Positions 36,343 through 45,708 of a stretch of DNA of 64,000 nucleotides are shown piece after piece. The position numbers and the translations under genes are program-made. Position 1 is the first letter of the stretch. Each line of letters starts with the position of its first letter. The DNA comes from Curtobacterium sp. MCBD17_013 (GTDB lineage: Bacteria > Actinomycetota > Actinomycetes > Actinomycetales > Microbacteriaceae). The notes beneath the pieces were generated by a model. That model did no database searches, had not been told where the DNA came from, and saw only the letters and a list, made by a program, of their open reading frames with translations. The stretch is taken from NCBI RefSeq assembly GCF_003234565.1, contig NZ_QKTU01000003.1, positions 229,007 to 293,006 of the forward strand, read 5' to 3'.

Positions 36343-37230
36343 TCAGTCGGCGAAGATCTGCCCGACGGGCTCGCGCTTCTCGGCCTGGAAGCGGTCCTCG
36401 GCGCGACCCAGCGCCCAGTATGCCGACAGGGACATCGCGCGGCGCTCGATTCCCCAGCCGTCCTGCAGGATCGCTCGGATCGCCTGCATGGCGCCGCGCT
36501 CACCGTGCGCGAACACCGCGACCGGCCGGGAGGGCCGCGACAGTCCGCGAACGGCGTCCGTGAGCAGCGCCCCGGCTCCGGCGACGGCTCCGTCGGGCCC
36601 ACGGCGGTGGAGCCACCGCACCACGACCCCGTCCGGGGCCGCGAGCGGGAGTTCGTCCTCGGGGCCGTCCACCTCGACGAACGCGCGTCCCGAGGCGGCG
36701 GCGGGCAGGGCCTCCAGGACGGCGGCCACGGCGGGCAAGGCGGAGTCGTCGGCCACGAGGAGGTGCCAGGTCGCCGGGTCGGCGGTGGGGGAGTAGCCGC
36801 CTCCGGGACCGGAGAGCGCGAGGGTGTCGCCCGGCCGTGCGGACGCGGCCCAGACGCCGGCGACGCCCGCGTCGCCGTGCACGACGAAGTCGATCGTGAT
36901 GGTGCGGGCGACCGGGTCGACGGCGCGGACGGTGTAGGTCCGGCGCACCGGCATGTCCTCGGGCGCGAGTCGGCCGCGGAGCGCGTCGAGGTCGTACGGC
37001 GGGGTGAGGCCGAGGTCCGGACGCGCGAACAGGAGCTTGACGTACTTGTCGGCGGCGCCGAGCCGGTCGGGCGACGCCCCGGCGACGAAGTCGTCGAACG
37101 CGGGGCCGCCGAGGTGCACGCGGACCAGGTGCGGGCCGAGGCGCTCGGTCCGGTCGACCACGAACACGTGCTGGGCTCGGGCTGGCCGCGGCTGGGGTCC
37201 GGCGGCAGCGGGTGCGGGGGGATTCGTCAT
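36343..37230 (-). CDS. Siderophore-interacting protein (FAD-dependent ferric-siderophore reductase)
   Basis: This cytosolic flavin reductase family (ViuB/SIP) releases iron from siderophores. The 295-residue protein has an N-terminal FAD-binding barrel (LVRVHLGGPAFDDF; KYVKLLFARPD; RRTYTVRAVDPVARTITIDFVVHGDAGVAGVWA; PGDTLALSGPGGGYSP). The C-terminal domain has LLVADDSALPAVAAVLEALP and ends AYWALGRAEDRFQAEKREPVGQ. It starts at ATG 37230 and is divergent from the ferric-reductase-like gene. The neighbouring exporter could move siderophores, but that is conjecture. Confidence 0.93.
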   Translation of the reverse strand: MTNPPAPAAAGPQPRPARAQHVFVVDRTERLGPHLVRVHLGGPAFDDFVAGASPDRLGAADKYVKLLFARPDLGLTPPYDLDALRGRLAPEDMPVRRTYTVRAVDPVARTITIDFVVHGDAGVAGVWAASARPGDTLALSGPGGGYSPTADPATWHLLVADDSALPAVAAVLEALPAAASGRAFVEVDGPEDELPLAAPDGVVVRWLHRRGPDGAVAGAGALLTDAVRGLSRPSRPVAVFAHGERGAMQAIRAILQDGWGIERRAMSLSAYWALGRAEDRFQAEKREPVGQIFAD

Positions 37231-37440
37231 CACCTGCAGTCTCCCAGCACATCCGCGGCGTGACCGGGCATTTCTCGGTCGATTCTCGGAGCCGCCGTGC
37301 GCGGGTACGGCCACTGAGGAGAACCCGCGTGTTCTCACAACCCGCCCCCGGCCCGCTCATGGGATCGACACAGCCTGAGACCGTTCGATCATCCCACGAC
37401 CACCGGCAGGGTGCTGGCGTCGCGGCGGATCGGAGACCCC

Positions 37441-38850
37441 ATGGCGATCGGGACGGTTGGGCGGGCAGCGCCCACACGGCGCCCCACCGAGCGGCAGCTC
37501 CGCCGGCGGCACCGGACGCGCCAGGCCACCGTCGACCTGCTCGTCGTCGCGGTGTGGGTTTCGGCCGCCATGGCGCTCGCGCTCTGGCTCACGGCGGTCC
37601 CGGTGCGGTGGGACGGCATCGGTGTCGTCGTCACCGACCTCGGGATCGCGGCTGGCCTCGTCGGGACCGACCTCGTGCTCGTGATGATCGTCCTCGCGGC
37701 CCGCATCCCGTGGATCGACCGCGTGGTGGGACACGACAGCGCGATGGCCGTGCACCGGTCCCTCGGCAAGCCGTCCCTGTACCTGTTGCTGGCCCACGCG
37801 GTGCTGCTCGTCGTCGGGTACGCGCTCGCGGCGCACGTCGATGTCCTCGCCGAGGGGTGGGCGCTCGTCACCACGTACGACGTCTTCCTCTCGCTGCTCG
37901 CGATCCTGGCGATGATCGCGGTGGTCGTGACGAGCGTCGTCGCGGTCCGACGGTACCTGCCGTACGAGGGCTGGCACGCTGTCCACCTCCTCAGCTACGT
38001 CGCGGTGCTCATCGCTCTGCCACACCAGCTGTCGCTCGGCGGCATGCTCGCACACGGCTCGTGGCAGCGCACGTACTGGATCCTCCTGTACGCGACGGCG
38101 ATCGGCGCGATCGGCTGGTTCCGGTTCACCGTGCCCGCGATCCGGAGCGTCCGGCACCGCATGGTGGTCGAGCACGTCGAGCGCATCGCGCCCGACGTCG
38201 TGTCGCTCTGGATCCGCGGACGTCGGCTCGACCGACTCGGGGCGCGCGGCGGACAGTTCCTCATCTGGCGGTTCTGGTCCGGCGAGACCTGGTGGCACGC
38301 ACATCCGCTGTCGCTGTCGGCGGCTCCGTCGAGCACGCGGCTGCGGATCACCGTCCGGTCCCTCGGTGCCGGGAGCGGTCGACTCGCGACGCTCCCGCCC
38401 GGAACGCGCGTGTCGTTCGCCGGACCGTACGGTGTCTTCACCGACCGCGTCCGGGCAGGCGACCGGATCGCCGTCGCTGCCTCCGGCATCGGCGTCACCC
38501 CGATCCGCGCGTTCCTCGACCACCTCGACGTGCCCCGGGGCGCCGTGACGATCCTCCTCCGCGCCCGGAGCGAGCGCGAGACGTACCTGTGGGACGAGGT
38601 GTTCCAGTGGGCGACCGACCACGGCGCCCGCGTGTACACGAGCATCGGCCCGCGTGGCCGGGGTCCGAACGGGTGGCTCGCCGCCGCTGACACGGCGCGC
38701 GGGGTCAGCGCGGGCACCGTCTGGCCGGGCATCGCGGACAGCGACCTGTACATCTGCGGACCGGACGGCTGGTCGGACCTCGTCGAGGCGGACGCCCGAC
38801 GCGCAGGTCTGCCCGCGGACCGGCTGCACCGCGAACGATTCGACTGGTGA
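37441..38850 (+). CDS. Ferric-reductase-like membrane flavocytochrome with ferredoxin-reductase domain
   Basis: The 469-residue protein has six predicted helices in a ferric-reductase/NOX-type haem domain. Paired His residues in the helices (AVHRSLGK; LLLAHAVLLV; EGWHAVHLL; ALPHQLSLG) are candidate haem ligands. A cytosolic FAD/NAD domain follows (GGQFLIWRF; HAHPLSLSAAPSSTRLRITVRSLG; VAASGIGVTPIRAFLDHL; LYICGPDGW). It would pass electrons from NAD(P)H across the membrane. ATG 37441 has GGAG 5 nt upstream; GTG 37411 is a weaker option. It is the first gene of a three-gene cassette with an FMN-binding protein and ApbE. Confidence 0.92.
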   Translation: MAIGTVGRAAPTRRPTERQLRRRHRTRQATVDLLVVAVWVSAAMALALWLTAVPVRWDGIGVVVTDLGIAAGLVGTDLVLVMIVLAARIPWIDRVVGHDSAMAVHRSLGKPSLYLLLAHAVLLVVGYALAAHVDVLAEGWALVTTYDVFLSLLAILAMIAVVVTSVVAVRRYLPYEGWHAVHLLSYVAVLIALPHQLSLGGMLAHGSWQRTYWILLYATAIGAIGWFRFTVPAIRSVRHRMVVEHVERIAPDVVSLWIRGRRLDRLGARGGQFLIWRFWSGETWWHAHPLSLSAAPSSTRLRITVRSLGAGSGRLATLPPGTRVSFAGPYGVFTDRVRAGDRIAVAASGIGVTPIRAFLDHLDVPRGAVTILLRARSERETYLWDEVFQWATDHGARVYTSIGPRGRGPNGWLAAADTARGVSAGTVWPGIADSDLYICGPDGWSDLVEADARRAGLPADRLHRERFDW

Positions 38851-38863
38851 GGAGAGGGTGGTC

Positions 38864-39331
38864 ATGAGGAAACGGGCACTCATCGGCGGGGTCCTCGCGT
38901 CGGTCGCCGTGGTCCTGGGGTCCTGGGAGGTCGGGCAGCCACACACGACGACCACCACGACCACCCCGGCGGCCAGTGGCGACGATGGTGGTTCGTCCTC
39001 CGGCTCGTCGTCGTCCGGTTCGTCGTCGTCCGGCTCGACGAGCACGGCGACGTTCACCGACGGGACCTTCACCGGCTCCACGGTGTCGACCCGGTACGGC
39101 GACGTCCAGGTGGAGGTCACGGTGTCGGGCGGCAAGATCACGGCCGTGACACCCCTCCACCTCACCGACGCCGAGCAGCGCTCCGTCATGATCAGTGAGC
39201 AGGCGGCGCCGCTCCTCGAGGACGAGGTCCTCAGTGCCCAGTCCGCCGACGTCGACACCATCAGCGGCGCGACCTACACGAGCGACGCGTACCTGCAGTC
39301 ACTGCAGGCGGCGCTCGACCAGGCGCGATGA
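38864..39331 (+). CDS. Extracellular FMN-binding domain protein (flavinylation target)
   Basis: The 155-residue protein has an N-terminal membrane anchor (RALIGGVLASVAVVLGSW), a Thr/Ser/Gly-rich spacer (residues ~27-60) and an FMN-binding domain (FTDGTFTGSTVSTRYGDVQVEVTVSGGKITAV) ending in DTISGATYTS. In this family the Thr in SGATxT is the residue to which ApbE attaches FMN by a phosphoester bond. It should act as an outside electron carrier for the upstream flavocytochrome. Its ATG 38864 follows GGAGAGGG. Its stop overlaps the apbE ATG (ATGA). Confidence 0.92.
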   Translation: MRKRALIGGVLASVAVVLGSWEVGQPHTTTTTTTPAASGDDGGSSSGSSSSGSSSSGSTSTATFTDGTFTGSTVSTRYGDVQVEVTVSGGKITAVTPLHLTDAEQRSVMISEQAAPLLEDEVLSAQSADVDTISGATYTSDAYLQSLQAALDQAR

Positions 39332-40173
39332 CGTCGATCGGGTCGGTGACACCGACCGGGGACGGCACCGGCGTCAGAGGCATCGACGCGCCCGACGGCG
39401 TGCGACTCGTCGTGCCGACGATGGGCACGATGGCGTCGATCCGGGTCGACGGACCCCGCGGCGACACCCGTGGCCTGGAGGGCCGGATCACCGCCGTCGT
39501 CGACCGGCTCGACCGCGAGTTCAGTCGCTGGGACCCACGCTCCCCGGCGAGCGACGTCGCTCACGGCCGACTCCGCCTCGGCGACACGAGCGCGGAGCAC
39601 CGAGCCGTGTACGCGCTCGCGATCGACTGGCGGAACCGCTCGGGAGGCGCGTTCGATCCCCATCGACCCGATGGCACCGTGGACCTCGCGGGCATCGTGA
39701 AGGCGCTCGCGATCGAGCGGGTCGGCGCCGTGCTCGACGACCTCGACGCCGTGGGGTGGGTGTGCAACATCGGTGGTGACGTCCTCGTCGCCGGCACGAC
39801 CATGACCGGGCGCCCCTGGACCGCGGGGATCGTCGACCCCGCCGACCGATCGTCGCTCATCCGTCGCGTGCGGCTCCTCGCCCGGCACCGCGCCGTCGCG
39901 ACCTCGGGGACCGCGGAGCGTGGCGCACACATCTGGTCTCCGCTCGGCGACCAGTCGACGAGCGAGCGGTTCGTCCAGGCGAGCGTGGTCGCGGCCGACA
40001 TCGTGACCGCGGACGTCCTCGCCACGGCCGTGATGGCCGGTGGTGCGACCGCCGCCGCGCTCGCCGCGTCCGAGCACGGGTGCGTGGTCCTCGCGGTGCG
40101 GCCCGACGGCACGACCGCGACGTGGGGGCTCGACCGACAGCTGCAGACCCGGCGCGGTGCCCACGCCGCCTAA
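39328..40173 (+). CDS. apbE: FAD:protein FMN transferase
   Basis: ApbE transfers FMN from FAD to a Thr of a target protein, here most likely the preceding FMN-binding protein. The 281-residue protein has the opening TMGTMASIRV, LDREFSRWDPRSPASDV, GAFDPHRPDGTVDLAGIVKALAIERV, VCNIGGDVLVAG and the Mg-binding C-terminal VTADVLATAVMAGG. There is no lipobox or clear signal peptide, so flavinylation may occur in the cytoplasm or on a membrane-associated pool. The ATG overlaps the upstream stop. Confidence 0.94.
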   Translation: MTSIGSVTPTGDGTGVRGIDAPDGVRLVVPTMGTMASIRVDGPRGDTRGLEGRITAVVDRLDREFSRWDPRSPASDVAHGRLRLGDTSAEHRAVYALAIDWRNRSGGAFDPHRPDGTVDLAGIVKALAIERVGAVLDDLDAVGWVCNIGGDVLVAGTTMTGRPWTAGIVDPADRSSLIRRVRLLARHRAVATSGTAERGAHIWSPLGDQSTSERFVQASVVAADIVTADVLATAVMAGGATAAALAASEHGCVVLAVRPDGTTATWGLDRQLQTRRGAHAA

Positions 40174-40428
40174 GGGGGTACCGGGCGCGAGCACCGCGCG
40201 GGCGTCGCTTCCGCTGAAGGAGGGGCGACGGGAACGATCCTGTTCGTCCCGGACCAAGGAACCGCCAAGGAACCGAGCGACGCCCGTTCCGGCAGTTCGT
40301 GCTCTCGGAGCGGACGCACCGAGCCGTCATACGGGTGCCACAGGCGGGAGCGGTGTCATCGATCCAGGCGCTTCGCGGCGCTGCACACGCCCGGAGGTCC
40401 GGGAGCACCACGATCAGGAAGACCAGCC
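40174..40428 (+). promoter_or_regulatory. 255-nt structured gap before the Gly/Thr-rich membrane protein
   Basis: There is no gene here. A 10-bp inverted repeat (GGGCGTCGCT at 40200-40209, AGCGACGCCC at 40276-40285) encloses a second imperfect hairpin (around CGGGA...TCCCG, 40230-40256) and two AAGGAACCG repeats. This could be a terminator for apbE or a structured leader; it matches no riboswitch class I can name. Confidence 0.4.
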
Positions 40429-40911
40429 ATGACGAGCACGAACGACACGGACCGACGCCCCGACTGGGAGCACACGCCCGCTCCCGGGGTGGACCAGCGC
40501 CCGGCGCCCGATCCGATGCCCCGGATGTCCGGCGGGGAGCGGCGTGGCGGCGTCCCGGGATGGAGCGAGGTGCCGTCGGTGCGCGTGCCGCCCGTGATGT
40601 TGCCGCCGACCTCGGTCAGGTCGTCGCGGCGCTGGTTCTGGCCGGCCGTCGTCGCTGCGGTCGCGGTCGTGGCCCTGTTCGTCGGTGGCGTCGGCGGGTA
40701 CGTCATCGGGCATCGGTCGTCCGGCACGACGACGCAGCAGTTCCCGAGCGGCGGGACCGGCGGGTACGGCTCGCCGGGCGGTGGGACGGGGGAGCTCCCG
40801 GGCGGGACCGGGTCGGGTAGCGGCACCGGCACCGGAACCGGCACGGGCACGGGCACGGGCACCGGAACCGGAACGGGTGCCGACGCCGGTGACGCCGGCA
40901 CGTCCTCCTGA
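40429..40911 (+). CDS. Single-pass membrane protein with Gly/Thr repeat tail
   Basis: This 160-residue protein has a Pro-rich cytosolic N terminus of about 68 residues, one helix (RRWFWPAVVAAVAVVALFVGGVGGYVIG), and an outside tail of GGTG and (GT)n repeats ending in GADAGDAGTSS. The repeat DNA (GGCACC/GGAACC units, 40820-40880) is prone to slippage. ATG 40429 has AGGAAG 7 nt upstream. No domain is recognised; function unknown. Confidence 0.78.
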   Translation: MTSTNDTDRRPDWEHTPAPGVDQRPAPDPMPRMSGGERRGGVPGWSEVPSVRVPPVMLPPTSVRSSRRWFWPAVVAAVAVVALFVGGVGGYVIGHRSSGTTTQQFPSGGTGGYGSPGGGTGELPGGTGSGSGTGTGTGTGTGTGTGTGTGADAGDAGTSS

Positions 40912-40933
40912 CCGCGCCGGCGGCCGCCTCGGG

Positions 40934-41695
40934 TCAGACGACCGACCAGCCGCCGTCGCTCGGCAGGACCGCGCCGTTCACGTTCGCGGCGTCGTCGCTG
41001 AGCAGCCAGGTGATCGCGGCCGCGAGCCGCTCCGCCTCGGCGGGCTGGGGCACGGCGACCTGCATGATCGGACCGATGCGGCCGGCGGCGAAGTCCGATC
41101 GCATCGGGGCCTCGATGTTCGTCATGACCGCTCCGGGCGCGACGGCGTTCGCGCGGACGCCGCTCGGGCCGTAGAAGAACGCGACGCTCTTCGTGAGGCC
41201 GACGACGGCGTGCTTCGACGTCGTGTAGGCGACGCCGGCGGCCGAACCGCGGAACGCCGCCTCCGATGCCACGTTGACGATCGAGCCCGCGCCGGCGGGG
41301 ATCATGAGCCCGAGCACCGCGCGCGTCAGACGCATGGGCCCCGTCACGTTGACGCCCATGACGCGGTCCCACGTCGCGTCGTCGACCTCGGCCGGCGGCA
41401 GGAACGCGTCCATGATGCCGGCGACGTTCGCCAGGCCGTGCACGGATCCGTCGGCGGCCGCGATGACGGCGTCGATCGTCGGGGCCTGCGCCACGTCGCC
41501 GACCACGGTGACGACGTCGTGCCCGGCCAGCTCGCCGCGCAGGGCGTCGAGTCGGTCGGCGACGACGTCGGTGGCGACGACGCGGGCGCCCTCCTGCACC
41601 AGCCGGGTGGCGGTGGCCCGGCCGATGCCGGAACCGGCGCCGGTCACGATGACGGTCCTCCCGTCGAATCGTCCCGGGGTGATGGTCTGCGTCAT
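40934..41695 (-). CDS. Short-chain dehydrogenase/reductase
   Basis: This NAD(P)-dependent oxidoreductase has 253 residues and the classical SDR pattern: TGAGSGIGRATATRL (cofactor), NVAG, catalytic Ser in NVASEAAF, YTTSK for the Tyr/Lys pair, and NAVAPGAVMTNI. An acidic residue after the second strand (ATDVVADRL) favours NAD. The substrate is unknown. ATG 41695 is divergent from a TetR gene 75 nt away, whose product probably represses it. The minus-strand -10 TATAAC is at 41745-41740. Confidence 0.93.
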   Translation of the reverse strand: MTQTITPGRFDGRTVIVTGAGSGIGRATATRLVQEGARVVATDVVADRLDALRGELAGHDVVTVVGDVAQAPTIDAVIAAADGSVHGLANVAGIMDAFLPPAEVDDATWDRVMGVNVTGPMRLTRAVLGLMIPAGAGSIVNVASEAAFRGSAAGVAYTTSKHAVVGLTKSVAFFYGPSGVRANAVAPGAVMTNIEAPMRSDFAAGRIGPIMQVAVPQPAEAERLAAAITWLLSDDAANVNGAVLPSDGGWSVV

Positions 41696-41739
41696 GATTG
41701 CTCCTCGTCGAACACGGGCCGCGGGTCGGCCCGGAAGCA

Positions 41740-41756
41740 GTTATAGCACCCAGTGC
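41740..41756. promoter_or_regulatory. Candidate TetR operator over the SDR -10 box
   Basis: TATAAC on the minus strand (41745-41740) abuts GCAC-CCA-GTGC (41746-41756), an 11-bp palindrome between the divergent SDR and TetR genes. This is where a local TetR repressor would be expected to bind. Confidence 0.45.
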
Positions 41757-41770
41757 CAAAAGGAGGCCCG

Positions 41771-42361
41771 GTGGCAGCAGCGAGAACGGGCCGTCCCGTC
41801 GAGGTGGACCCCGACCGCGTCGCCGAGGTCGCGCTCCGGCTGTTCGCCGAGCGCGGCTTCGATGCGGTGACCATGGACGACGTCGCGGTGGCGGCTGGCG
41901 TCAGTCGGCGCACCCTCTTCCGGGTGTTCCGGACCAAGGACGACCTCGTCTGGGGCGGGACCGCCGAGGCGGCCGACCGGATCGCCGCCGAGCTCGCCGC
42001 GCTGCCGGACAGGGCCGACCCCTACGAGGCGATGCGGACGGCGTACGTGGCCGCGCTCACCTTCCCGTCCTCGCTCATCCCCGTGACGCGGGCGCGACTG
42101 CGTCTCATCGCGGACCACGAGCGATTGTCGGCCGGTGCGGTGACCCGGCTCGGCGCGGGCCGTGACCTCGTCGTCGGGGAGCTGCGCCGGCGGCTCGGAC
42201 CGGACGCGTCGCCGCTGCTCCTCGAGGTCCGTACCAGCGCGATCGCCGCCGCGGTGTTCGCCGCCATGACCTTCTGGGCCCGGCAGGACGGCGGCGATCC
42301 CGCGACCGTCGTGGACCGCGCTCTCGCAGGCCTCGTCCGGGACTGGTCGGCGGACGGCTGA
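41771..42361 (+). CDS. TetR family transcriptional regulator
   Basis: The 196-residue protein has an N-terminal helix-turn-helix (VAEVALRLFAERGFDAVTMDDVAVAAGVSRRTLFRVFRTKDDL) and an all-helical ligand domain (about residues 70-190, with AIAAAVFAAMTFWARQDG). I chose GTG 41771, preceded by AGGAGG; GTG 41753 would add MPKGGP and sits in the operator region. It probably controls the divergent SDR gene and itself. The ligand is unknown. Confidence 0.92.
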   Translation: MAAARTGRPVEVDPDRVAEVALRLFAERGFDAVTMDDVAVAAGVSRRTLFRVFRTKDDLVWGGTAEAADRIAAELAALPDRADPYEAMRTAYVAALTFPSSLIPVTRARLRLIADHERLSAGAVTRLGAGRDLVVGELRRRLGPDASPLLLEVRTSAIAAAVFAAMTFWARQDGGDPATVVDRALAGLVRDWSADG

Positions 42362-42514
42362 GGTCGACCGAGCCCGGCGTTCGGCCGGACGAGGTTCGCC
42401 GTCACCGGCCGATCGACGTCGCCGACACGGGCGTGACCGACTCGGCCGGGAGGACCGGGACCGGCTCGCGCAGGCCGGTCCCGTCCTCGAGCGGCTCGCC
42501 GCGGCTGCTGCCGA

Positions 42515-44071
42515 CTAGGAGCGGTCCTCGCGGCGGCGGACCTGTGCGCGCGGGTCGCGTCCCGTGACCGGGTACGGACCGGTGACGCCCTCCCGGAGCG
42601 ACGCGATGCGGAGGATCCGGTCGCGCTGGAGGAACCACCCGACCACGAGCAGCGGGATGATCACCACGAGCGACGCGATCGTGAGCGTGCCGATCGGCCA
42701 GTCGATCGCCATGAGCACGAGCACGGACACCAGGAACGCGAGCGTCAGCCAGGACGTCACCGGGGCGCCCGGGAGCCGGAAGGTCGGCTCCTTCGCCAGG
42801 CCCTGCTTCGCCCAGACCCGGAGTCGCATCTGGCAGAGCATGATCGTGCCCCACGCGGTGACGATCCCGAGCGCCGACACGTTGAGGACGATCTCGAACG
42901 CCTGACTCGGCACGAACAGGTTGAGCACGACACCGGCGAGCGTGAAGCAGGCCGTGAGCAGGATGCCCGCGAACGGCACCCCGCCCTTCGACATCTTCGT
43001 CGTCCACTTCGGCGCGGAGCCGTTCATGCCCATCGAGTGCAGCGCCCGGCCCGTGGAGTACAGCCCGGCGTTCAGAGACGACAGCGCTGCGGTGAGCACG
43101 ACGAAGTTCATGACGGATCCGACGACGTGCCCGACCTGCGGGTTGCCGATGGACGAGAAGAACGTGACGAAGGGGCTGACGCCCTCCTTGTAGGACGTGT
43201 ACGGCAGGAGCAGCGACAGCAGGATGATCGAGCCGACGTAGAACACCGCGATCCGGAGCACGACCGAGTTGATCGCCCGGGGGATCACCTTCTCGGTGTC
43301 CTGCGTCTCGCCGGACGCCGTGCCGACGAGCTCGATCGCAGCGTAGGCGAACACGACGCCCTGCACGACGAGCACCGCGGGCAGGAGCCCGGTCGGGAAC
43401 AGCCCGCCGTGGTCGCCCCAGATCGAGAAGCCGGTGTGGACGCTGGCGCCGCCGGTCTGCACCGGGAACGCGAAGAACAGCCAGATGAGTGCGATCACGA
43501 GGAACGCCACGAGCGCAGCGACCTTGATGAGCGCGAACCAGAACTCGAGTTCGCCGAACACCTTGACCGCCACGAGGTTCGCGGCGAGCACGACGAGCAG
43601 GGCCACCAGGGCGAGCGCCCACTGCGGGATCGCGCGCGTGCCCGCCCAGTAGTGCAGGTACAGGGCGACGGCGGTGGTGTCGACGATCGACGTCATGGCC
43701 CAGTTGAGGAAGTACATCCACCCGGCCGCGTACGCGAACTTCTCGCCGTAGAACTCGCGCGCGTACGAGATGAACGAGCCGGACGACGGACGGTGCAGCA
43801 CGAGCTCGCCGAGCGCGCGGAGGATGAAGAACGCGAAGATCCCCGCGACCAGGTAGACGACCGCCAGCGCGGGTCCGGCGGAGTGCAGCCGACCGCCGGC
43901 GCCGAGGAACAGACCCGTGCCGATCGCTCCGCCGATGGCGATCATCTGGAGCTGCCGGGGCTTCAGGCCGTGCTGGAACCCCTCCTGCTCGTGGGCGAAG
44001 TCGTTGCCGGACGCCCGTCCGGTGTCGTTCGCTGGTGGCCGTCCGGTGTCGCTGTGGTCCTGCGCGGTCAT
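42515..44071 (-). CDS. ansP: Amino-acid permease, AnsP/GABA-permease-like (APC family)
   Basis: This 518-residue, 12-helix amino acid/proton symporter has the AAT signature [40 protein letters not shown]. It also has [37 protein letters not shown], which is closest to L-asparagine permeases. Further landmarks are [29 protein letters not shown] and [22 protein letters not shown]. The start is ATG 44071. The specificity is inferred from similarity of the first three helices, not proved. No asparaginase gene is nearby. Confidence 0.87.
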   Translation of the reverse strand: MTAQDHSDTGRPPANDTGRASGNDFAHEQEGFQHGLKPRQLQMIAIGGAIGTGLFLGAGGRLHSAGPALAVVYLVAGIFAFFILRALGELVLHRPSSGSFISYAREFYGEKFAYAAGWMYFLNWAMTSIVDTTAVALYLHYWAGTRAIPQWALALVALLVVLAANLVAVKVFGELEFWFALIKVAALVAFLVIALIWLFFAFPVQTGGASVHTGFSIWGDHGGLFPTGLLPAVLVVQGVVFAYAAIELVGTASGETQDTEKVIPRAINSVVLRIAVFYVGSIILLSLLLPYTSYKEGVSPFVTFFSSIGNPQVGHVVGSVMNFVVLTAALSSLNAGLYSTGRALHSMGMNGSAPKWTTKMSKGGVPFAGILLTACFTLAGVVLNLFVPSQAFEIVLNVSALGIVTAWGTIMLCQMRLRVWAKQGLAKEPTFRLPGAPVTSWLTLAFLVSVLVLMAIDWPIGTLTIASLVVIIPLLVVGWFLQRDRILRIASLREGVTGPYPVTGRDPRAQVRRREDRS

Positions 44072-44184
44072 CCCGCCACCGTACCGACGAGCTGCCGGAC
44101 GTGCTCCCGGACCAGGGGGCAGCGACGGTTGCGCGACGGTCGTCGTCCAGCCGTCGCCACGTGTCAGCGTGGTTCCATGGACGG

Positions 44185-45441
44185 ATGGCACCGCTCATCC
44201 GTCTCCTCGTCGCCGTCGGGTTCGCGCTGCTCCTGACCGCGGCGACGGCGCTCGTCCTCCACCTGGTGTTCCGAGCCCTCGCACGCCGAGGCCGATGGGC
44301 GGCCGTGCTGTCGCGCCGCACGAAGCACCCGACCCGGACGGTGGTGCTCGTCGCGTTCCTCTGGACCGCGTTCGCGTCCTCCATCCGGCCGGACGCCCGG
44401 CTGTACCCGTGGCGGGACGACGTCACCCACGGGTTCCTCATCGTGACCATCGCGGCGGGTGCCTGGCTGGCGTGCGAGCTCGCGATCTTCCTCGAGGACC
44501 TCGGTCTGCACCGCTACCGCGTGGACGTCCCCGACAACCGTGTCGCGCGGCGGATCCGCACGCAGGTGCTCATCATCCGGCGGCTCACCGTCGTCGTGGT
44601 CGTCGTCATCGCCGTCGGCTCCATCCTCCTGACGTTCCGGGGGATCGAGGCGGCCGGCGCGAGCGTGCTCGCGAGCGCGGGCCTCATCAGCGTCATCGCC
44701 GGCATCGCGGCGCAGTCCACCCTCGGCAACGTGTTCGCGGGCATGCAGCTCGCGTTCTCGGGCGCGGTCCGGGTCGACGACGTCGTGGTGGTCGAGCAGC
44801 AGTGGGGCCGGATCGAGGAGATCACGCTCACCTACGTCGTCGTGCACCTGTGGGACGACCGGCGCTTCATGCTGCCCTCGACGTACTTCACGACGACGCC
44901 GTTCGAGAACTGGACCAGGACGAGCAGCGAGCTCCTCGGGAGCGTCGACTTCGACCTCGACTGGCGGGTGAGCCCCGGCCAGATGCGGACGGAGCTCGAC
45001 CGGATCCTGGTGACGACGGACCTCTGGGACGGGCGCACCAAGGTCCTGCAGGTCACCGACGCGGTGAACGGACTCGTGCACGTGCGGATCCTCGTGACGG
45101 CGCACGACGCACCCGGCCTGTTCGACCTCCGCTGCTACGTCCGCGAGGAGATGATCGCCTGGATCCAGCGCACGCACCCCGATGCGCTGCCGCTGCAACG
45201 GGTCATGATGGTCGACCCGACGCCGGACCGACCGCGGTCGCGGCGCGAGCCGTCAACCGCCACGAGCTCCGCCCTGTTCGGGGGCGACGAGGGCAGCGAC
45301 CGCGCCGCGCTCTTCACGGGACCGATCCAGACCTCCGGCATCCGGCCGGACCAGATCCCGCCCGCCGACGCCGCGTGGCAGCGCACCCGGCGGGCGCCCC
45401 ACGACCCGCGGGACGCTAGCGGACCTGCTGCCGGCCCTTGA
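44185..45441 (+). CDS. Small-conductance mechanosensitive channel family protein (MscS)
   Basis: The 418-residue protein has four to five predicted helices. The pore helix reads [44 protein letters not shown], a recognisable MscS TM3 and beta domain, followed by [35 protein letters not shown]. The C-terminal domain is followed by a disordered tail of about 80 residues (Pro/Arg/Ala-rich). It would release solutes under hypo-osmotic shock. ATG 44185 is preferred. Its 3' end overlaps a small convergent gene by 26 nt. Confidence 0.92.
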   Translation: MAPLIRLLVAVGFALLLTAATALVLHLVFRALARRGRWAAVLSRRTKHPTRTVVLVAFLWTAFASSIRPDARLYPWRDDVTHGFLIVTIAAGAWLACELAIFLEDLGLHRYRVDVPDNRVARRIRTQVLIIRRLTVVVVVVIAVGSILLTFRGIEAAGASVLASAGLISVIAGIAAQSTLGNVFAGMQLAFSGAVRVDDVVVVEQQWGRIEEITLTYVVVHLWDDRRFMLPSTYFTTTPFENWTRTSSELLGSVDFDLDWRVSPGQMRTELDRILVTTDLWDGRTKVLQVTDAVNGLVHVRILVTAHDAPGLFDLRCYVREEMIAWIQRTHPDALPLQRVMMVDPTPDRPRSRREPSTATSSALFGGDEGSDRAALFTGPIQTSGIRPDQIPPADAAWQRTRRAPHDPRDASGPAAGP

Positions 45442-45613
45442 TCATCCGGTCGTCCTCGATGACGGTGCCGACCGCGACGATCGTCGTGGCGAGCCACGCG
45501 ACCCACGTCAGGGCGAGGCGCCAGTCGCGCGGTCCCTTCCGCGTCGTCTGCAGGACGCTCCACCCGCTGAAGAGCGCGCTGAGCACCGATCCGTTGAACA
45601 AGAACTTCCGCAC
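45416..45613 (-). CDS. Small membrane protein, function unknown
   Basis: This 65-residue protein has a central helix (LALTWVAWLATTIVAVGTVI) and a charged C terminus ([13 protein letters not shown]). The GTG at 45613 has AGGAGG 5 nt upstream on this strand, which makes it credible despite its size. Its stop lies inside the 3' end of the convergent MscS gene. No homologous family is recognised. Confidence 0.7.
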   Translation of the reverse strand: MRKFLFNGSVLSALFSGWSVLQTTRKGPRDWRLALTWVAWLATTIVAVGTVIEDDRMIKGRQQVR

Positions 45614-45708
45614 GTGTGCCTCCTGGTGTCGTTCCAGGCCACGCTACCCGTGGGTATGGTGGAGCGCCGTCCGCAGCGGGCGGTGATCAGGACGAACCAG
45701 GAGGCCCC

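Noticed and set aside
40815..40885. GGCACC/GGAACC repeat as an intergenic satellite
   Set aside because: It is in frame and encodes the (GT)n tail of the membrane protein at 40429-40911.
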